Shown in pieces: positions 1-8,251 of a stretch of 64,000 nt of DNA. Source of the stretch: Lewinellaceae bacterium (GTDB taxonomy: Bacteria > Bacteroidota > Bacteroidia > Chitinophagales > Saprospiraceae); NCBI GenBank assembly GCA_020636005.1, contig JACJYR010000003.1, forward strand, positions 310,001-374,000, written 5' to 3'. The notes beneath the pieces were generated by a model. That model had not been told where the DNA came from, did no database searches, and saw only the letters and a list, made by a program, of their open reading frames with translations. Within the stretch, counting starts at the first letter, position 1. Every line of letters starts with the position of its first letter. The position numbers and the translations under genes were made by a program.

Positions 1-1
1 A

Positions 2-388
2 GCGCTGTTTGCCGCATTGACGGCCATTTTTGCCAAGATAGGCGTGAAGGATGTGGATACGGATCTCGCCACCGCCATCCGTACGGTGGTCATTTTGGTG
101 CTTTCGTGGGGCATCGCTTTTTTCAGGGGTGGGGCTGCCACCATTGGCACTTTGTCAAAGCACAACCTGCTCTTCCTGGTACTCTCCGGGATTGCAACCG
201 GCCTTTCCTGGATATTTTATTTCAAGGCCCTGCAGTTGGGAAAGGTTTCGCAGGTAGCGCCGGTGGACAAGTTGAGCGTGGCATTGGCCATCCTTTTTTC
301 CATCCTTTTCCTGGGCGAGACTTTGGAATTGAAAACCGCCATTGGGGCAGTTTGCATTATCATTGGGACTATCATCATCATTTTATAA
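2..388 (+). CDS. EamA/DMT-family membrane transporter (5' end outside window)
   Basis: This is the C-terminal part of a small multi-span inner-membrane protein of the drug/metabolite transporter (EamA) type. The frame is open from base 2, so the true start lies upstream of the window; a TTG at 17 is internal. About four hydrophobic segments are visible, with the family's typical half-molecule pattern: a conserved Ala-Ile-Arg before the second segment, a Gly-Leu-Ser-Trp turn, then a segment preceded by VAPVDKLSV and a final Ile-rich helix ending at the stop. The likely full length is about 140 residues, which suggests a half-size transporter acting as a dimer. The substrate cannot be told from sequence. 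An aldo/keto reductase gene follows after 27 bases on the same strand and may be cotranscribed. Confidence 0.8.
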   Translation, partial: ALFAALTAIFAKIGVKDVDTDLATAIRTVVILVLSWGIAFFRGGAATIGTLSKHNLLFLVLSGIATGLSWIFYFKALQLGKVSQVAPVDKLSVALAILFSILFLGETLELKTAIGAVCIIIGTIIIIL

Positions 389-415
389 AACAGGTTATTT
401 TTAAACAAAAACAAT

Positions 416-1432
416 ATGAAAATCCACGACAAATACCCCCGCACCGTCTATGCTGCAAAACCGGAGCGCTACGACAACATGCAATACCGCCGCTGCGGGA
501 AAAGCGGCATCCTGCTCCCCATGATTTCGCTGGGGCTGTGGCACAACTTCGGCCATACGGACGACCTCGAAGCGGGCCGCCAAATCCTGCGCACGGCATT
601 TGACAATGGCATCACTCATTTCGACCTCGCCAATAATTATGGGCCCCCTTTCGGCTCGGCGGAGGAAAATTTTGGTCGCTTGTTTAAGGAAGATTTTCGA
701 CCTTATCGGGACGAATTGATTATTTCAACCAAAGCTGGCTGGGATATGTGGCCGGGGCCTTACGGCAATCTCGGCAGCCGCAAATACCTTATTGCCAGCC
801 TTGATCAGAGCCTGAAGCGCATGGGCCTGGAATACGTGGACATTTTTTACAGCCACCGCCCCGACCCCCATACGCCACTGGAAGAGACCATGGGTGCCCT
901 CCACCATGTGGTGCAACAAGGCAAGGCGCTCTATGTGGGCATTTCACAATACAACGCAAAAGACACGGCCAGGGCCGCCAAAATCCTGAAAGACCTCGGT
1001 ACCCCGCTTTTCATCCACCAACCCCGATACAGCATGTTCGACCGCTGGGTAGAAGACGGCCTGCTCGACGAACTGGAAAAACAAGGTACCGGCTCCATCC
1101 CGTTCAGCCCCCTGGAGCAGGGTTTGCTGACCGATAAATATTTGAAAGGTTTCCCGAAAGATTCCCGTGCCGTGAAGGATGGGCGTTATTTTAAAAAGGA
1201 TCAGATCACCGAGGGGAAATTGGAAAAGGTTCGCAAGCTCAACGAAATTGCAATAGCACGTGACCAAAGCCTGGCCCAGATGGCTGTGGCGTGGTTGCTG
1301 AAAGACGAACGGGTGACTTCCGTATTGGTGGGCGTGAGCAAGGCCGAGCAACTGAAGGACAATATCGGTGCGCTGAACAACCTGAAATTCAGCAAAAAAG
1401 AACTGGAAAAGATTGAGAAGATTTTGAAATAA
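416..1432 (+). CDS. Aldo/keto reductase, YghZ / L-glyceraldehyde-3-phosphate reductase type
   Basis: A 338-residue NAD(P)H-dependent aldo/keto reductase of the (beta/alpha)8 fold, cytoplasmic. It begins with the YghZ-like segment in which Tyr-Arg-Arg-Cys-Gly-Lys-Ser-Gly is followed by ISLGLWHNFG. The catalytic Asp and Tyr sit in HFDLANNYGPP, the catalytic Lys in STKAGWDMWPGPYG and the His in FYSHRPDP. The coenzyme-binding loop near the C-terminus (VLVGVSKAEQL) is present. Length and motifs match the subgroup that detoxifies L-glyceraldehyde 3-phosphate or methylglyoxal-like aldehydes; the exact substrate is inferred. The gene converges with the DUF1080 gene with only two bases between the stop codons, so the two transcripts must overlap. 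Confidence 0.88.
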   Translation: MKIHDKYPRTVYAAKPERYDNMQYRRCGKSGILLPMISLGLWHNFGHTDDLEAGRQILRTAFDNGITHFDLANNYGPPFGSAEENFGRLFKEDFRPYRDELIISTKAGWDMWPGPYGNLGSRKYLIASLDQSLKRMGLEYVDIFYSHRPDPHTPLEETMGALHHVVQQGKALYVGISQYNAKDTARAAKILKDLGTPLFIHQPRYSMFDRWVEDGLLDELEKQGTGSIPFSPLEQGLLTDKYLKGFPKDSRAVKDGRYFKKDQITEGKLEKVRKLNEIAIARDQSLAQMAVAWLLKDERVTSVLVGVSKAEQLKDNIGALNNLKFSKKELEKIEKILK

Positions 1433-1434
1433 GC

Positions 1435-2322
1435 TCAGTCGTAAATGCACAAGGTGTTCTTCTGTTTCACAAAGTAAGACTTGTAGTTTTTGGCCTTTTT
1501 ATCCGTGCAGCCTTCGAGGTTCAGCAGCATAATATTTTTGAAATGGACCGGGTGGCTTTCACTTTGCAAAGAAATAGAGCCTCCGGTGATGGGCTGGCCG
1601 GCTTTGTAGAGGGTGGAGTCAAAATGGCTGACCGCACCGCCGCCGTATTGCGGTTTTGAATATTCCATCACGACTTTACCTTCCAGGATGTGCTGGAGCA
1701 GCGAATCTCCCAAAACCAGGAATTCTGCGTGTACCCATTGATCCCCGTGATACGTTTTGGCCGTTGACTCCATGCAATGGTCGGTCACCAGCGCACCGTT
1801 TCGCTCGACATTGGTACCAGGGGTGCAGAGGTTGAGTGTTGGCCGCTCGTGTTCGCCATCGCCGCCGAGGAACTGAGCTTCCACGGAAATCGGGAAATCC
1901 TGATCTTTCAGCATCGTGGAAGCAGGCTGCCCATGCAGCATGGCCCCACTGTTGCGCAGCGCCCATTCAGGGCCTCCCTGACACTGTTCACCCACAAAAC
2001 GGTAGTCCACCTTCAAGCGGTAATAGGAAAATGGTTCCTTATAAAACAGGTGCCCAAAGCGGCCCCCAAAGTCGCCATAGCCATCGTATTTTACCTTAAT
2101 CATACTGTCCTCTGCATAGAAGGTATTGTTGAAGTTCTCGTTCAGCTCGAAGCCGGTGATCTTGGGTTCCCAGCCGTCCAGGTTTACGCCATTAAAAAGG
2201 GATTGCCATTCTTCTTTGTCGGGATCGTGGGATGTTTCAGGGGGATTATTTGAGCATGCAAAAAATAGGGAGGAAGAGATCGAAAGCCAAAGAAGGCAGA
2301 CAAAAGGGCGGCAGTTTTTCAT
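1435..2322 (-). CDS. DUF1080 (3-keto-disaccharide hydrolase-like) lipoprotein
   Basis: A 295-residue exported lipoprotein. I chose the ATG at 2322 because it starts a clean lipoprotein signal (MKNCRPFVCLLWLSISSS, then FFAC as lipobox); the frame is open a further 51 codons upstream but that stretch lacks coding character. The mature part opens with EEWQSLFNGVNLDGWEPK, the hallmark of the DUF1080 jelly-roll domain, whose members cleave or bind keto-sugars and are common in polysaccharide-using Bacteroidota. Many aromatic and His positions of the sheet are present. The C-terminus has a short Cys- and Lys-rich tail. It stands alone between a convergent reductase and prfB, so its substrate is not suggested by neighbours. 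Confidence 0.82.
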   Translation of the reverse strand: MKNCRPFVCLLWLSISSSLFFACSNNPPETSHDPDKEEWQSLFNGVNLDGWEPKITGFELNENFNNTFYAEDSMIKVKYDGYGDFGGRFGHLFYKEPFSYYRLKVDYRFVGEQCQGGPEWALRNSGAMLHGQPASTMLKDQDFPISVEAQFLGGDGEHERPTLNLCTPGTNVERNGALVTDHCMESTAKTYHGDQWVHAEFLVLGDSLLQHILEGKVVMEYSKPQYGGGAVSHFDSTLYKAGQPITGGSISLQSESHPVHFKNIMLLNLEGCTDKKAKNYKSYFVKQKNTLCIYD

Positions 2323-2504
2323 GTTGAAATAGTTGAAGGTGAAGATTTCGAAAGTCCGCCCCAAGATGGAGAAAAAAACAAAAACAGCGGCGTCTTTCCT
2401 TGATTGACAAGAAGCCGCATGATGTACTTGCCAAGCCAGCAATTTGATGAAAAGGCTATGGAAGGCCAATAACAAACTGCCAAAAGCCAGGGGCAGTTTG
2501 TTAC

Positions 2505-3603
2505 TTAATCCTCCACGTCGGCTGTCTCTGTTTTATTCATCAGAAAGGCCTTTAGAAAGCCTTCCAGGTCGCCATCGAGCACGGCGTCTGTTTGGGAAGT
2601 CTGGTAGCCAGTGCGGTGATCTTTTACCCGCCGGTCGTCCAGCACATAACTGCGTATCTGGCTGCCCCATTCGTTTTTCATTTTGCCCGATTCGATTTTT
2701 TCCCGTTCGGCCTTCTGCTTTTCGAGTTCGGCCTCGTAGAGGCGGGACTTCAGCATTTGGAGGGCCTTTTCCCTGTTTTGGATTTGGGAGCGCTCCTGTT
2801 GGCATTCCACCACGATACCGCTTGGCAGGTGGCGCACCCGCACGGCACTTTCGGTTTTGTTGACGTGCTGGCCGCCCGCACCGCTGGAGCGGAAGGTGTC
2901 CCAATCCAGGTCGGCAGGGTTGATTTCCACTTCTATGCGTTCGTCTATCATGGGGTGAACAAAGACGGAGGAAAAGGAGGTCATCCGTTTGCCCTGCGAA
3001 TTGAAAGGGCTGACCCGCACCAGGCGGTGCACCCCGTTTTCGCCTTTCAACATGCCAAAAGCATAGTCGCCTTCTATTTCAAGGCCTACTGACTTGATGC
3101 CGGCAGTGTCGCCAGGCACCAGGTAGAGCTGAGAAACTTTGTAGTCGTTTTTCTCCGCCCACATGATGTACATGCGCATGAGCATCTGCGACCAGTCGCA
3201 GGCCTCGGTGCCGCCCGCACCGGCATTGATTTCAAGCACGGCACCCAATTCGTCTTCGGGCTGGTTGAGGGTGGAACGAAATTCGAGATCGTCCAGGGCT
3301 GCCAGGGCTTTTTCATATTGGGCATCCACTTCTTCTTCCGAAGCTTCGCCTGCTTTTTGAAATTCGAGCAATACCTCAGCGTCGCCAACGGTGGTTTCGA
3401 CCGTTGTGTATTGCTCTACCCATTTTTTATTGGATTTAATTTCTTTCAGAATGGCCTGGGCACGGGCAGGATCGTCCCAAAATGAGGGGTCGCCGGCCAG
3501 TTGTTCCTTGTCTTCTATTTCGAGTTTGCGTTTGGCGACGTCAAAGATACCTCCTTAACAAAGCCAGGCGCTCTTTCAATCCGATCAATTGTTCGCTGGT
3601 CAT
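2505..3603 (-). CDS. prfB: Peptide chain release factor 2, expressed by programmed +1 frameshift
   Basis: Release factor 2 reads UGA and UAA and triggers peptide release. Translation starts at the ATG at 3603 and runs 20 codons (MTSEQLIGLKERLALLRRYL) to an in-frame TGA at 3543-3541. A +1 shift at CTT-TGA then enters the long frame DVAKRKLEIEDKEQL, giving 365 residues, the same length as E. coli RF2. The long frame carries the stop-recognition tripeptide SPF in RVSPFNSQGKR and the catalytic GGQ in SSGAGGQHVNKT. The shift means that low RF2 activity raises its own synthesis. It would be mis-annotated as a 288-residue protein starting at 3371 if the shift were missed. It precedes nothing on its strand for 180 bases. 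Confidence 0.96.
3541..3555 (-). promoter_or_regulatory. prfB: prfB programmed +1 frameshift signal
   Basis: Read on the minus strand the site is AGGAGG, TAT, CTT, TGA, C. The Shine-Dalgarno-like AGGAGG occupies 3555-3550, the slippery CTT 3546-3544 and the UGA stop 3543-3541. Order and spacing equal the E. coli prfB shift site. The internal AGGAGG needs an intact anti-Shine-Dalgarno in 16S rRNA, although Bacteroidota seldom use it for initiation. Confidence 0.95.
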
Positions 3604-3674
3604 AGTTCTTTTAGTTAAAAAATAATGATTGTGCCTTTAAAAGGCGTATCGGGAGAAATGGTTCAAGATTAATG

Positions 3675-3729
3675 GTTTGTGGTTCAGGGTTCATTGGTTT
3701 ATCGAAGCCATAAACCCTGAACCACAAAC
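3675..3729. repeat. 17-bp perfect inverted repeat between prfB and an FKBP gene
   Basis: GTTTGTGGTTCAGGGTT (3675-3691) is perfectly complementary to 3713-3729, with a 21-base loop. A further partial copy of the right arm (ATAAACCCTGAA) follows at 3731-3742, ending just before the FKBP stop codon. There is no T-run on either side, so it is not a classical intrinsic terminator. It may still separate the FKBP and prfB transcripts, both on the minus strand. Confidence 0.7.
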
Positions 3730-3747
3730 TATAAACCCTGAATCGCT

Positions 3748-4653
3748 CTATATACCGACTTTTACGATTTCCACATAGAAAATCAATTCGGAATCGGCGG
3801 GGATTTCACCATTGGCCTGCTTGCCATACGCAAGGCTGGCAGGGATGAAAAGCACAGCTTTGTCGCCGCCTTTCAGGAGCGGAATACCTTCGTCCCATCC
3901 CTGGATGACCTGGCCCATGCCGAGCTTTACGTCGTAGGCCTGCCCACGGCCATAGGAATTGTCGAACATTTTTCCATTGGTCAAAGCGCCATAATAATGG
4001 ACTTTTACCTGATCGTTGGTTTCTATTTCCGGGCCAGAACCTTCTTCAAGCACCATGTATTTTAGTCCGGAAGGGGTGGACTTCAATTGGCTTTTCAATT
4101 CGCCAGCTTTGTATTTGGCCGCAAGATCACTCACTTGAGCAGCCACAACGGCTTCCCTGGCTTGTGCTTCTTCCCGGTCCTTGTTCATGGCTTTGCGCCG
4201 CTCGGCCATGAAGTCATCGTATTCCTGCTGGTTTTTCAAATCTTCCAACACCAGCACCAATTTCAGTTCTTTCACCGTAGCAAGTTGCCGGGAAGCCCGC
4301 ATGGAAGAATCAATAGGCACAAAAACCTCGACGCTGTCGCCCATGCTCATGATGCTCAGGACATCGGCTACGGGGTTTACATTGCCGCCCATTTTGGCAC
4401 CTTCTGCCTTGATCTCCTCCTGTGAAGGCACTTTGATAGAAGTCGGCTCGTTCCGGTCACGGGTAGAACTCACCAGCGTGCCGTCCGTGTAATAATAAAG
4501 GTGTACAAAGGCATAGTCGCCGGGAGCAGCTTTTCTGCCATTGCCTTTCACGAGTTTATTGAAGGTGTAGCCATTGGGAGACAGGTTATCTTTGCCCCCG
4601 CAGGCCGTGAATAACAGGATTGCTGAAAACAGCAAAAAAGACAAGACTCTCAT
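3748..4653 (-). CDS. FKBP-type peptidyl-prolyl isomerase lipoprotein with two FKBP-like domains
   Basis: A 301-residue lipoprotein predicted to speed prolyl isomerisation of exported proteins. The signal peptide ends in the lipobox FTAC, giving an N-terminal Cys followed by GGKDN. Residues about 30-130 form a degenerate FKBP-like domain (PGDYAFVHLYYYTDGTLVSS, later a charged SMGDSVEVFVPID). A charged helical linker of about 40 residues follows. Residues about 190-301 are a canonical FKBP domain with VKVHYYGAL, the active-site FDNSYGRGQ, VIQGWDEGIPL and the LAYG loop. The first domain lacks most active-site positions and probably serves dimerisation or substrate binding. It is followed on the strand by prfB after an inverted repeat. 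A second FKBP is at 8252-8911. Confidence 0.9.
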   Translation of the reverse strand: MRVLSFLLFSAILLFTACGGKDNLSPNGYTFNKLVKGNGRKAAPGDYAFVHLYYYTDGTLVSSTRDRNEPTSIKVPSQEEIKAEGAKMGGNVNPVADVLSIMSMGDSVEVFVPIDSSMRASRQLATVKELKLVLVLEDLKNQQEYDDFMAERRKAMNKDREEAQAREAVVAAQVSDLAAKYKAGELKSQLKSTPSGLKYMVLEEGSGPEIETNDQVKVHYYGALTNGKMFDNSYGRGQAYDVKLGMGQVIQGWDEGIPLLKGGDKAVLFIPASLAYGKQANGEIPADSELIFYVEIVKVGI

Positions 4654-4705
4654 TCTTTAAAAATTATGTGACTGTATAGGCCAAACGGCAGACCGGGTGG
4701 CGGCA

Positions 4706-5719
4706 TTACAGGTCATTGTTTAATAATGCTTGTTGATATTCTGGCAAAATGGATTTGAATTTTTTGATGGTTGGCCGCAGGCCGATGTAAGAGTAGCCGC
4801 CAGATGCGTTTTTGTGCCCGCCGCCTTTGAAATGCTGTCGGGCAATCTCCTGGACGGAAAAGTCGCCTTTGGAGCGGAGGGAGATTTTAGTGATAGTTGG
4901 CTGTTCGTGGATGAAGGCTGCCATGGTCACGTTTTTCATCATCAGCAGGTAATTGACCAGCCCTTCCGTGTCACCCCTTTGGATGGTGTATTTTTCGTAG
5001 TCCTGTTTGGAAAGTGAAATGATAGCCGTCCTGTATTCTTCCAGTATTTCCATCCGGGTGTTGAGTACATAGCCCAACAGGCGGAGGTGTTTTTCTTCCA
5101 TGCAATTAAACACCAGGTTTTGAATTCTTGTGTCGTCCACCCCCAACTCCAGCAGGTCGGCTACCAGCCGGAAGAGTTTGGGAGAGGTTGCATATTTGAA
5201 GGAACCTGTGTCCGTCAGGATGCCGGTGAACAAACATTCTGCGATGGTTTTGTTCAAATGCTGCTTGTCGGCGAGCAGGATAATGAAGTCATAGACCAGT
5301 TCACTGGTAGAACTGGCTGTAATGTCGTGCAGCTCGAAGTCGGCGAAAGGTTCTGGGAAGAGGTGGTGGTCAATGAGCACTTTTGGGCATTTCAAATAGC
5401 CGATGAGTTCGCCCATTTTGTCGATCCGTTCCAGGGAGTTGAAATCGAGGCAAAAAACGAGGTCGGGTTTTTCTAATGCTGATTTAGCCTCTTCCGGGCT
5501 TACATCGTAGATGATGATGTCGCCAGCACCTTGCATCCAGCCCAAAAAATTGGGAAACTCGGAAGGAAAAACCACCTTGACCGTATGTCCCAACTGTTCC
5601 AGATAATGCTTTAGGCCGAGCGAGGAGCCGATTGCATCTCCATCAGGGTTCCGGTGCGAGGTGATGACTATGTCTTTTGGAATCGCCAGCAGCGATTTTA
5701 ACGCATTAATTTTATCCAT
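4706..5719 (-). CDS. nrnA: DHH-family phosphoesterase, NrnA-type oligoribonuclease/pAp phosphatase
   Basis: A 337-residue cytoplasmic DHH/DHHA1 phosphoesterase. NrnA enzymes degrade nano-RNA to mononucleotides and dephosphorylate 3'-phosphoadenosine 5'-phosphate. Metal-binding motifs are in order: HRNPDGDAIGSSLGL near residue 22, an Asp in FCLDFNSLERID near 95, and the name-giving DHH in VLIDHHLFPEP near 118. The C-terminal DHHA1 substrate loop is GGGHKNASGG. Length matches the family (310-340). The gene is divergent from ndk with about 200 bases between the starts, and a candidate TAATTTTG promoter element lies at 5776-5769. Confidence 0.9.
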   Translation of the reverse strand: MDKINALKSLLAIPKDIVITSHRNPDGDAIGSSLGLKHYLEQLGHTVKVVFPSEFPNFLGWMQGAGDIIIYDVSPEEAKSALEKPDLVFCLDFNSLERIDKMGELIGYLKCPKVLIDHHLFPEPFADFELHDITASSTSELVYDFIILLADKQHLNKTIAECLFTGILTDTGSFKYATSPKLFRLVADLLELGVDDTRIQNLVFNCMEEKHLRLLGYVLNTRMEILEEYRTAIISLSKQDYEKYTIQRGDTEGLVNYLLMMKNVTMAAFIHEQPTITKISLRSKGDFSVQEIARQHFKGGGHKNASGGYSYIGLRPTIKKFKSILPEYQQALLNNDL

Positions 5720-5768
5720 GAAGCCATCTGAAATTGGGGGGCGAAGTTCCCAAAAAATGTAATTATTC

Positions 5769-5776
5769 CAAAATTA
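5769..5776 (-). promoter_or_regulatory. Candidate -7 promoter element for nrnA
   Basis: On the minus strand this is TAATTTTG, matching the Bacteroidota -7 consensus TAnnTTTG. It would start transcription roughly 40 bases before the nrnA ATG. I see no clear -33 TTTG partner, so support is moderate. Confidence 0.4.
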
Positions 5777-5810
5777 ATACATGAGTTTCGGGCGAAATGG
5801 GGTGAATGTT

Positions 5811-5818
5811 TACTTTTG
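5811..5818 (+). promoter_or_regulatory. Candidate -7 promoter element for ndk
   Basis: TACTTTTG followed by CGCC matches TAnnTTTG. A TTTC at 5784-5787 is a poor candidate for the -33 box. The predicted leader to the ndk ATG is about 95 bases. Confidence 0.45.
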
Positions 5819-5919
5819 CGCCTCTTTTTGAAAAACGGATGCCAGGATGGAGGTTTGCATTGGAGCCAATTCACTCATTCATTCATCCTTTCATTCACAC
5901 ATTAAATATTTAACCTTCC

Positions 5920-6336
5920 ATGGGAAATAAAACCTTGACCATGATCAAGCCCGATGCCGTGAAAGACGGGCATATCGGTGCTATCCTCAACGACATCAAC
6001 AAAGCTGGATTCCGAATTGTAGCTATGAAAATGACACAACTGACCAAGGCAAAGGCAGGGGAATTCTATGCCGTCCACAAGGAGCGTCCTTTTTATGGCG
6101 AACTCGTGGACTTTATGTCCTCCGGCCCTATCGTCGCTGCTATTTTGGAAAAAGAAAATGCTGTGGCCGACTTCCGCAACCTTATCGGAGCTACCAACCC
6201 GAAAGATGCAGCGCCCGGCACTATCCGTGCAAAATATGCCAAAAGTGTAGGTGAAAATGCCGTTCATGGCTCAGACTCCGATGAAAATGCTGCCATTGAA
6301 GGGGCTTTTCATTTTGCCGGCGTGGAGATGTTTTGA
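5920..6336 (+). CDS. ndk: Nucleoside diphosphate kinase
   Basis: A 138-residue cytoplasmic enzyme that moves the gamma phosphate of ATP to other nucleoside diphosphates through a phospho-histidine. The N-terminal TMIKPDAV, the KERPFYGEL segment, the substrate loop with GATNPKDAAPGTIR and the active-site NAVHGSDS (phospho-acceptor His116) are all present. Length is normal for bacterial Ndk. It is a single-gene unit, divergent from nrnA and convergent with the lipoprotein gene at 6409-7164. Confidence 0.96.
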   Translation: MGNKTLTMIKPDAVKDGHIGAILNDINKAGFRIVAMKMTQLTKAKAGEFYAVHKERPFYGELVDFMSSGPIVAAILEKENAVADFRNLIGATNPKDAAPGTIRAKYAKSVGENAVHGSDSDENAAIEGAFHFAGVEMF

Positions 6337-6408
6337 GAACATAGAGGTGTGGAAAAATTAGGTGGGAAGTGGGGGTTTCCTCGCTTCCCACCTTCTGAAA
6401 CCCAATTT

Positions 6409-7164
6409 CTAAAACTCCGAAAAGGTGGAAGCAGGTAAATTTTCCGGAGCCCCGATCTCTGTAATCTGCCGTTCCCCACGACTGCCGGACAGCAGGATTT
6501 TTCCATATTTTTTATAGTCCGTCCAGGGGGTGGTAAAGTCAGGTTCCGTTTGGTCGGCCGTCCTGAAATAAGACCATTGGCTCACCAGCTTCGTTTCCTT
6601 GTCCACATAAACCAGGTATTTGTTATTGGGCGTATCACCTACGCCCTTGAAGGTCAGTTCGAGTATTTCAGATGGATAACCGTTTTCAGTTTTACCTTCC
6701 CCGATGTGTTTGAGTGTCACACCATCGTCCTTGAGTTTGAAAGGCATGATCAACCAGTAACTATCGTTGATCCAGATACTTTTTGCCTGGCTCAGGAACA
6801 GTTTGAGGGAGTCGTTGACTATGACCTGTTTCCCATTTTTCAGCACTCTGCCGGTCATGTTTTCCATGTTTAACAAGTAGGTCGTGCTATCTGGGTATGA
6901 TTCAATGCGGACGTTGCCGGATTGGCGGTCCCACCAGAGTTTCCGGCGGCCAAAAAAGTTCCAGACAAGATACCGGGTGGCATCCCAGTTTTTTCTGCCG
7001 CCCATCGCTTCCATCACCTCATCTGCTATGATGATGGCCTGGTGGTCGGATGCTTCTATATTGAAACCAGGAACAGGTGGGTTGTTTTCCTGGATTTCGC
7101 CAGACTGGCATGCGCCAAAGGCAAGGAACGCAGGAATCAGGAGGCAGGCAATTTTATTGGGCAT
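6409..7164 (-). CDS. Exported lipoprotein of unknown function (DUF6503-like)
   Basis: A 251-residue predicted lipoprotein: signal MPNKIACLLIPAFLAFGAC with Cys19 as lipidated residue. The mature protein begins with a disordered Pro/Asn-rich segment, then DEVMEAMGGRKNWDATRYLVW, a motif I associate with a Bacteroidota family (DUF6503-like) whose beta-rich fold resembles LolA/outer-membrane lipoprotein carriers. Conserved-looking blocks are WNFFGRRKLWWDRQSG, IWINDSYWLIMPFKLKDDGVTL, and TLVSQWSYFRTADQTEPDFTTPWTDYKKY. No catalytic motif is apparent. It is a monocistronic gene; two direct repeats lie just upstream of its start. The family name is from memory and uncertain. Confidence 0.7.
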   Translation of the reverse strand: MPNKIACLLIPAFLAFGACQSGEIQENNPPVPGFNIEASDHQAIIIADEVMEAMGGRKNWDATRYLVWNFFGRRKLWWDRQSGNVRIESYPDSTTYLLNMENMTGRVLKNGKQVIVNDSLKLFLSQAKSIWINDSYWLIMPFKLKDDGVTLKHIGEGKTENGYPSEILELTFKGVGDTPNNKYLVYVDKETKLVSQWSYFRTADQTEPDFTTPWTDYKKYGKILLSGSRGERQITEIGAPENLPASTFSEF

Positions 7165-7204
7165 AGCTATTCATTCGTTGTTGGAGAACTGTACTTCCAG
7201 AGTG

Positions 7205-7250
7205 GTGCGGCTAACGCACTTCTAAAATCATACATCTGGCTTCTAAAATC
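7205..7250. repeat. Hairpin and 21-base-spaced direct repeats upstream of the 6409-7164 gene
   Basis: GTGCG-GCTAA-CGCAC (7205-7219) is a perfect 5-bp hairpin. CTTCTAAAATC occurs at 7219-7229 and again at 7240-7250, 21 bases apart, equal to two turns of the helix. They lie 40-86 bases upstream of the minus-strand lipoprotein start and could be paired operator half-sites or chance. Confidence 0.35.
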
Positions 7251-7371
7251 GAAAGAAATTTAGTTGGCAACGAGCCGAGCGAGAAAGTGCTTTGAGGGTG
7301 ATGATATTTTCTTCGGCCATCACAGCCTTTGGGCGAAGATAGCCATTATGGCGCAAGTTGCCAGCCAGCAT

Positions 7372-8043
7372 TTACAATAAATCCGGACGCCGCTCTGCTG
7401 TCCGCTTCAATGCCTGTTCGTGCCGCCATTCTTCTATTTTTTGAAAATGGCCGGACTGCAAAATCTCCGGCACGCTCCAGCCACGGAACTCTGCTGGCCT
7501 GGTATAAACAGGCGGGGCCAACAATTCATCCTGAAAGGAATCGAAAAGGGCAGAAGTTTCATCCCCCAACACCCCGGGAATCAGCCTTCCTATAGCATCT
7601 ACAAGGACGGCCGCCGGCAGTTCGCCACCGGACAATACGTAGTCGCCTATCGAGATTTCAAGGGTGACGAAGTGCTGGCGAATCCGTTCATCAATGCCTT
7701 TATAGTGACCGCAGATGAGGAGGAGGTTCCCTTTTAAGGAAAGGCGGTTGGCAAGTTTTTGATCGAATCGTTTTCCGTCGGGTGTCAGGTAAATAATTTC
7801 ATCAAAAGGCCGCTGGGACTGGAGGTGTTCGATACAGTTAGCCAGTGGCTCCACCATCATTACCATGCCGGCACCGCCGCCAAACTGGTAGTCGTCCACC
7901 TGTTGGTGCTTGCCAAGGCCGAATTTTCGCAGATCGTGTACCTGCACTTCCAGCAGCCCCTTTTCCTGCGCCCGTTTCATAATGCTGTGCTGAAAAGGGC
8001 TTTCGAGCAGTTCAGGATGGACGGTGATAATGTCAATTAGCAT
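7372..8043 (-). CDS. trmD: tRNA (guanine-37-N1)-methyltransferase
   Basis: A 223-residue SPOUT-class methyltransferase that makes m1G37 in tRNAs reading CNN codons and so prevents +1 frameshifting. The start MLIDIITVHPELLESPF is typical. The knotted cofactor site is seen in LLICGHYKGIDERI and in SIGDYVLSGGELPAAVLVDAIGRLIPGVLG, and the substrate loop contains the YTRPAEFRGWSVPE motif. Length agrees with the family. It is not linked to rpsP, rimM or rplS as in many bacteria; here it stands alone downstream of an FKBP gene, with an inverted repeat between them. Confidence 0.96.
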   Translation of the reverse strand: MLIDIITVHPELLESPFQHSIMKRAQEKGLLEVQVHDLRKFGLGKHQQVDDYQFGGGAGMVMMVEPLANCIEHLQSQRPFDEIIYLTPDGKRFDQKLANRLSLKGNLLLICGHYKGIDERIRQHFVTLEISIGDYVLSGGELPAAVLVDAIGRLIPGVLGDETSALFDSFQDELLAPPVYTRPAEFRGWSVPEILQSGHFQKIEEWRHEQALKRTAERRPDLL

Positions 8044-8069
8044 AACAACTGTTGATGAACAGAGAAAGG

Positions 8070-8141
8070 ATGAACTATGAACGGTGTGCTGTACTGTTTC
8101 GAAGTGAAAGCGGTACAGGCTATTTCCCGTTCATAGTTCAT
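8070..8141. repeat. Nested inverted repeat between FKBP gene and trmD
   Basis: ATGAACTATGAACGG (8070-8084) is the perfect complement of 8127-8141. Inside it CTGTAC (8089-8094) pairs with GTACAG (8113-8118). The result is a hairpin of about 70 bases with two paired sections and internal loops. No T-run adjoins it. Both neighbours are on the minus strand. Confidence 0.65.
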
Positions 8142-8251
8142 TGTTGCGCAGCACTGGAGAACATTCAGAGAAGTGGGTTTTAAAAAAAAACACATTCTCC
8201 CAATCAATCACTTGTAAGAAATTGACACAGTTTTTTGAACAATCTCCGGCA

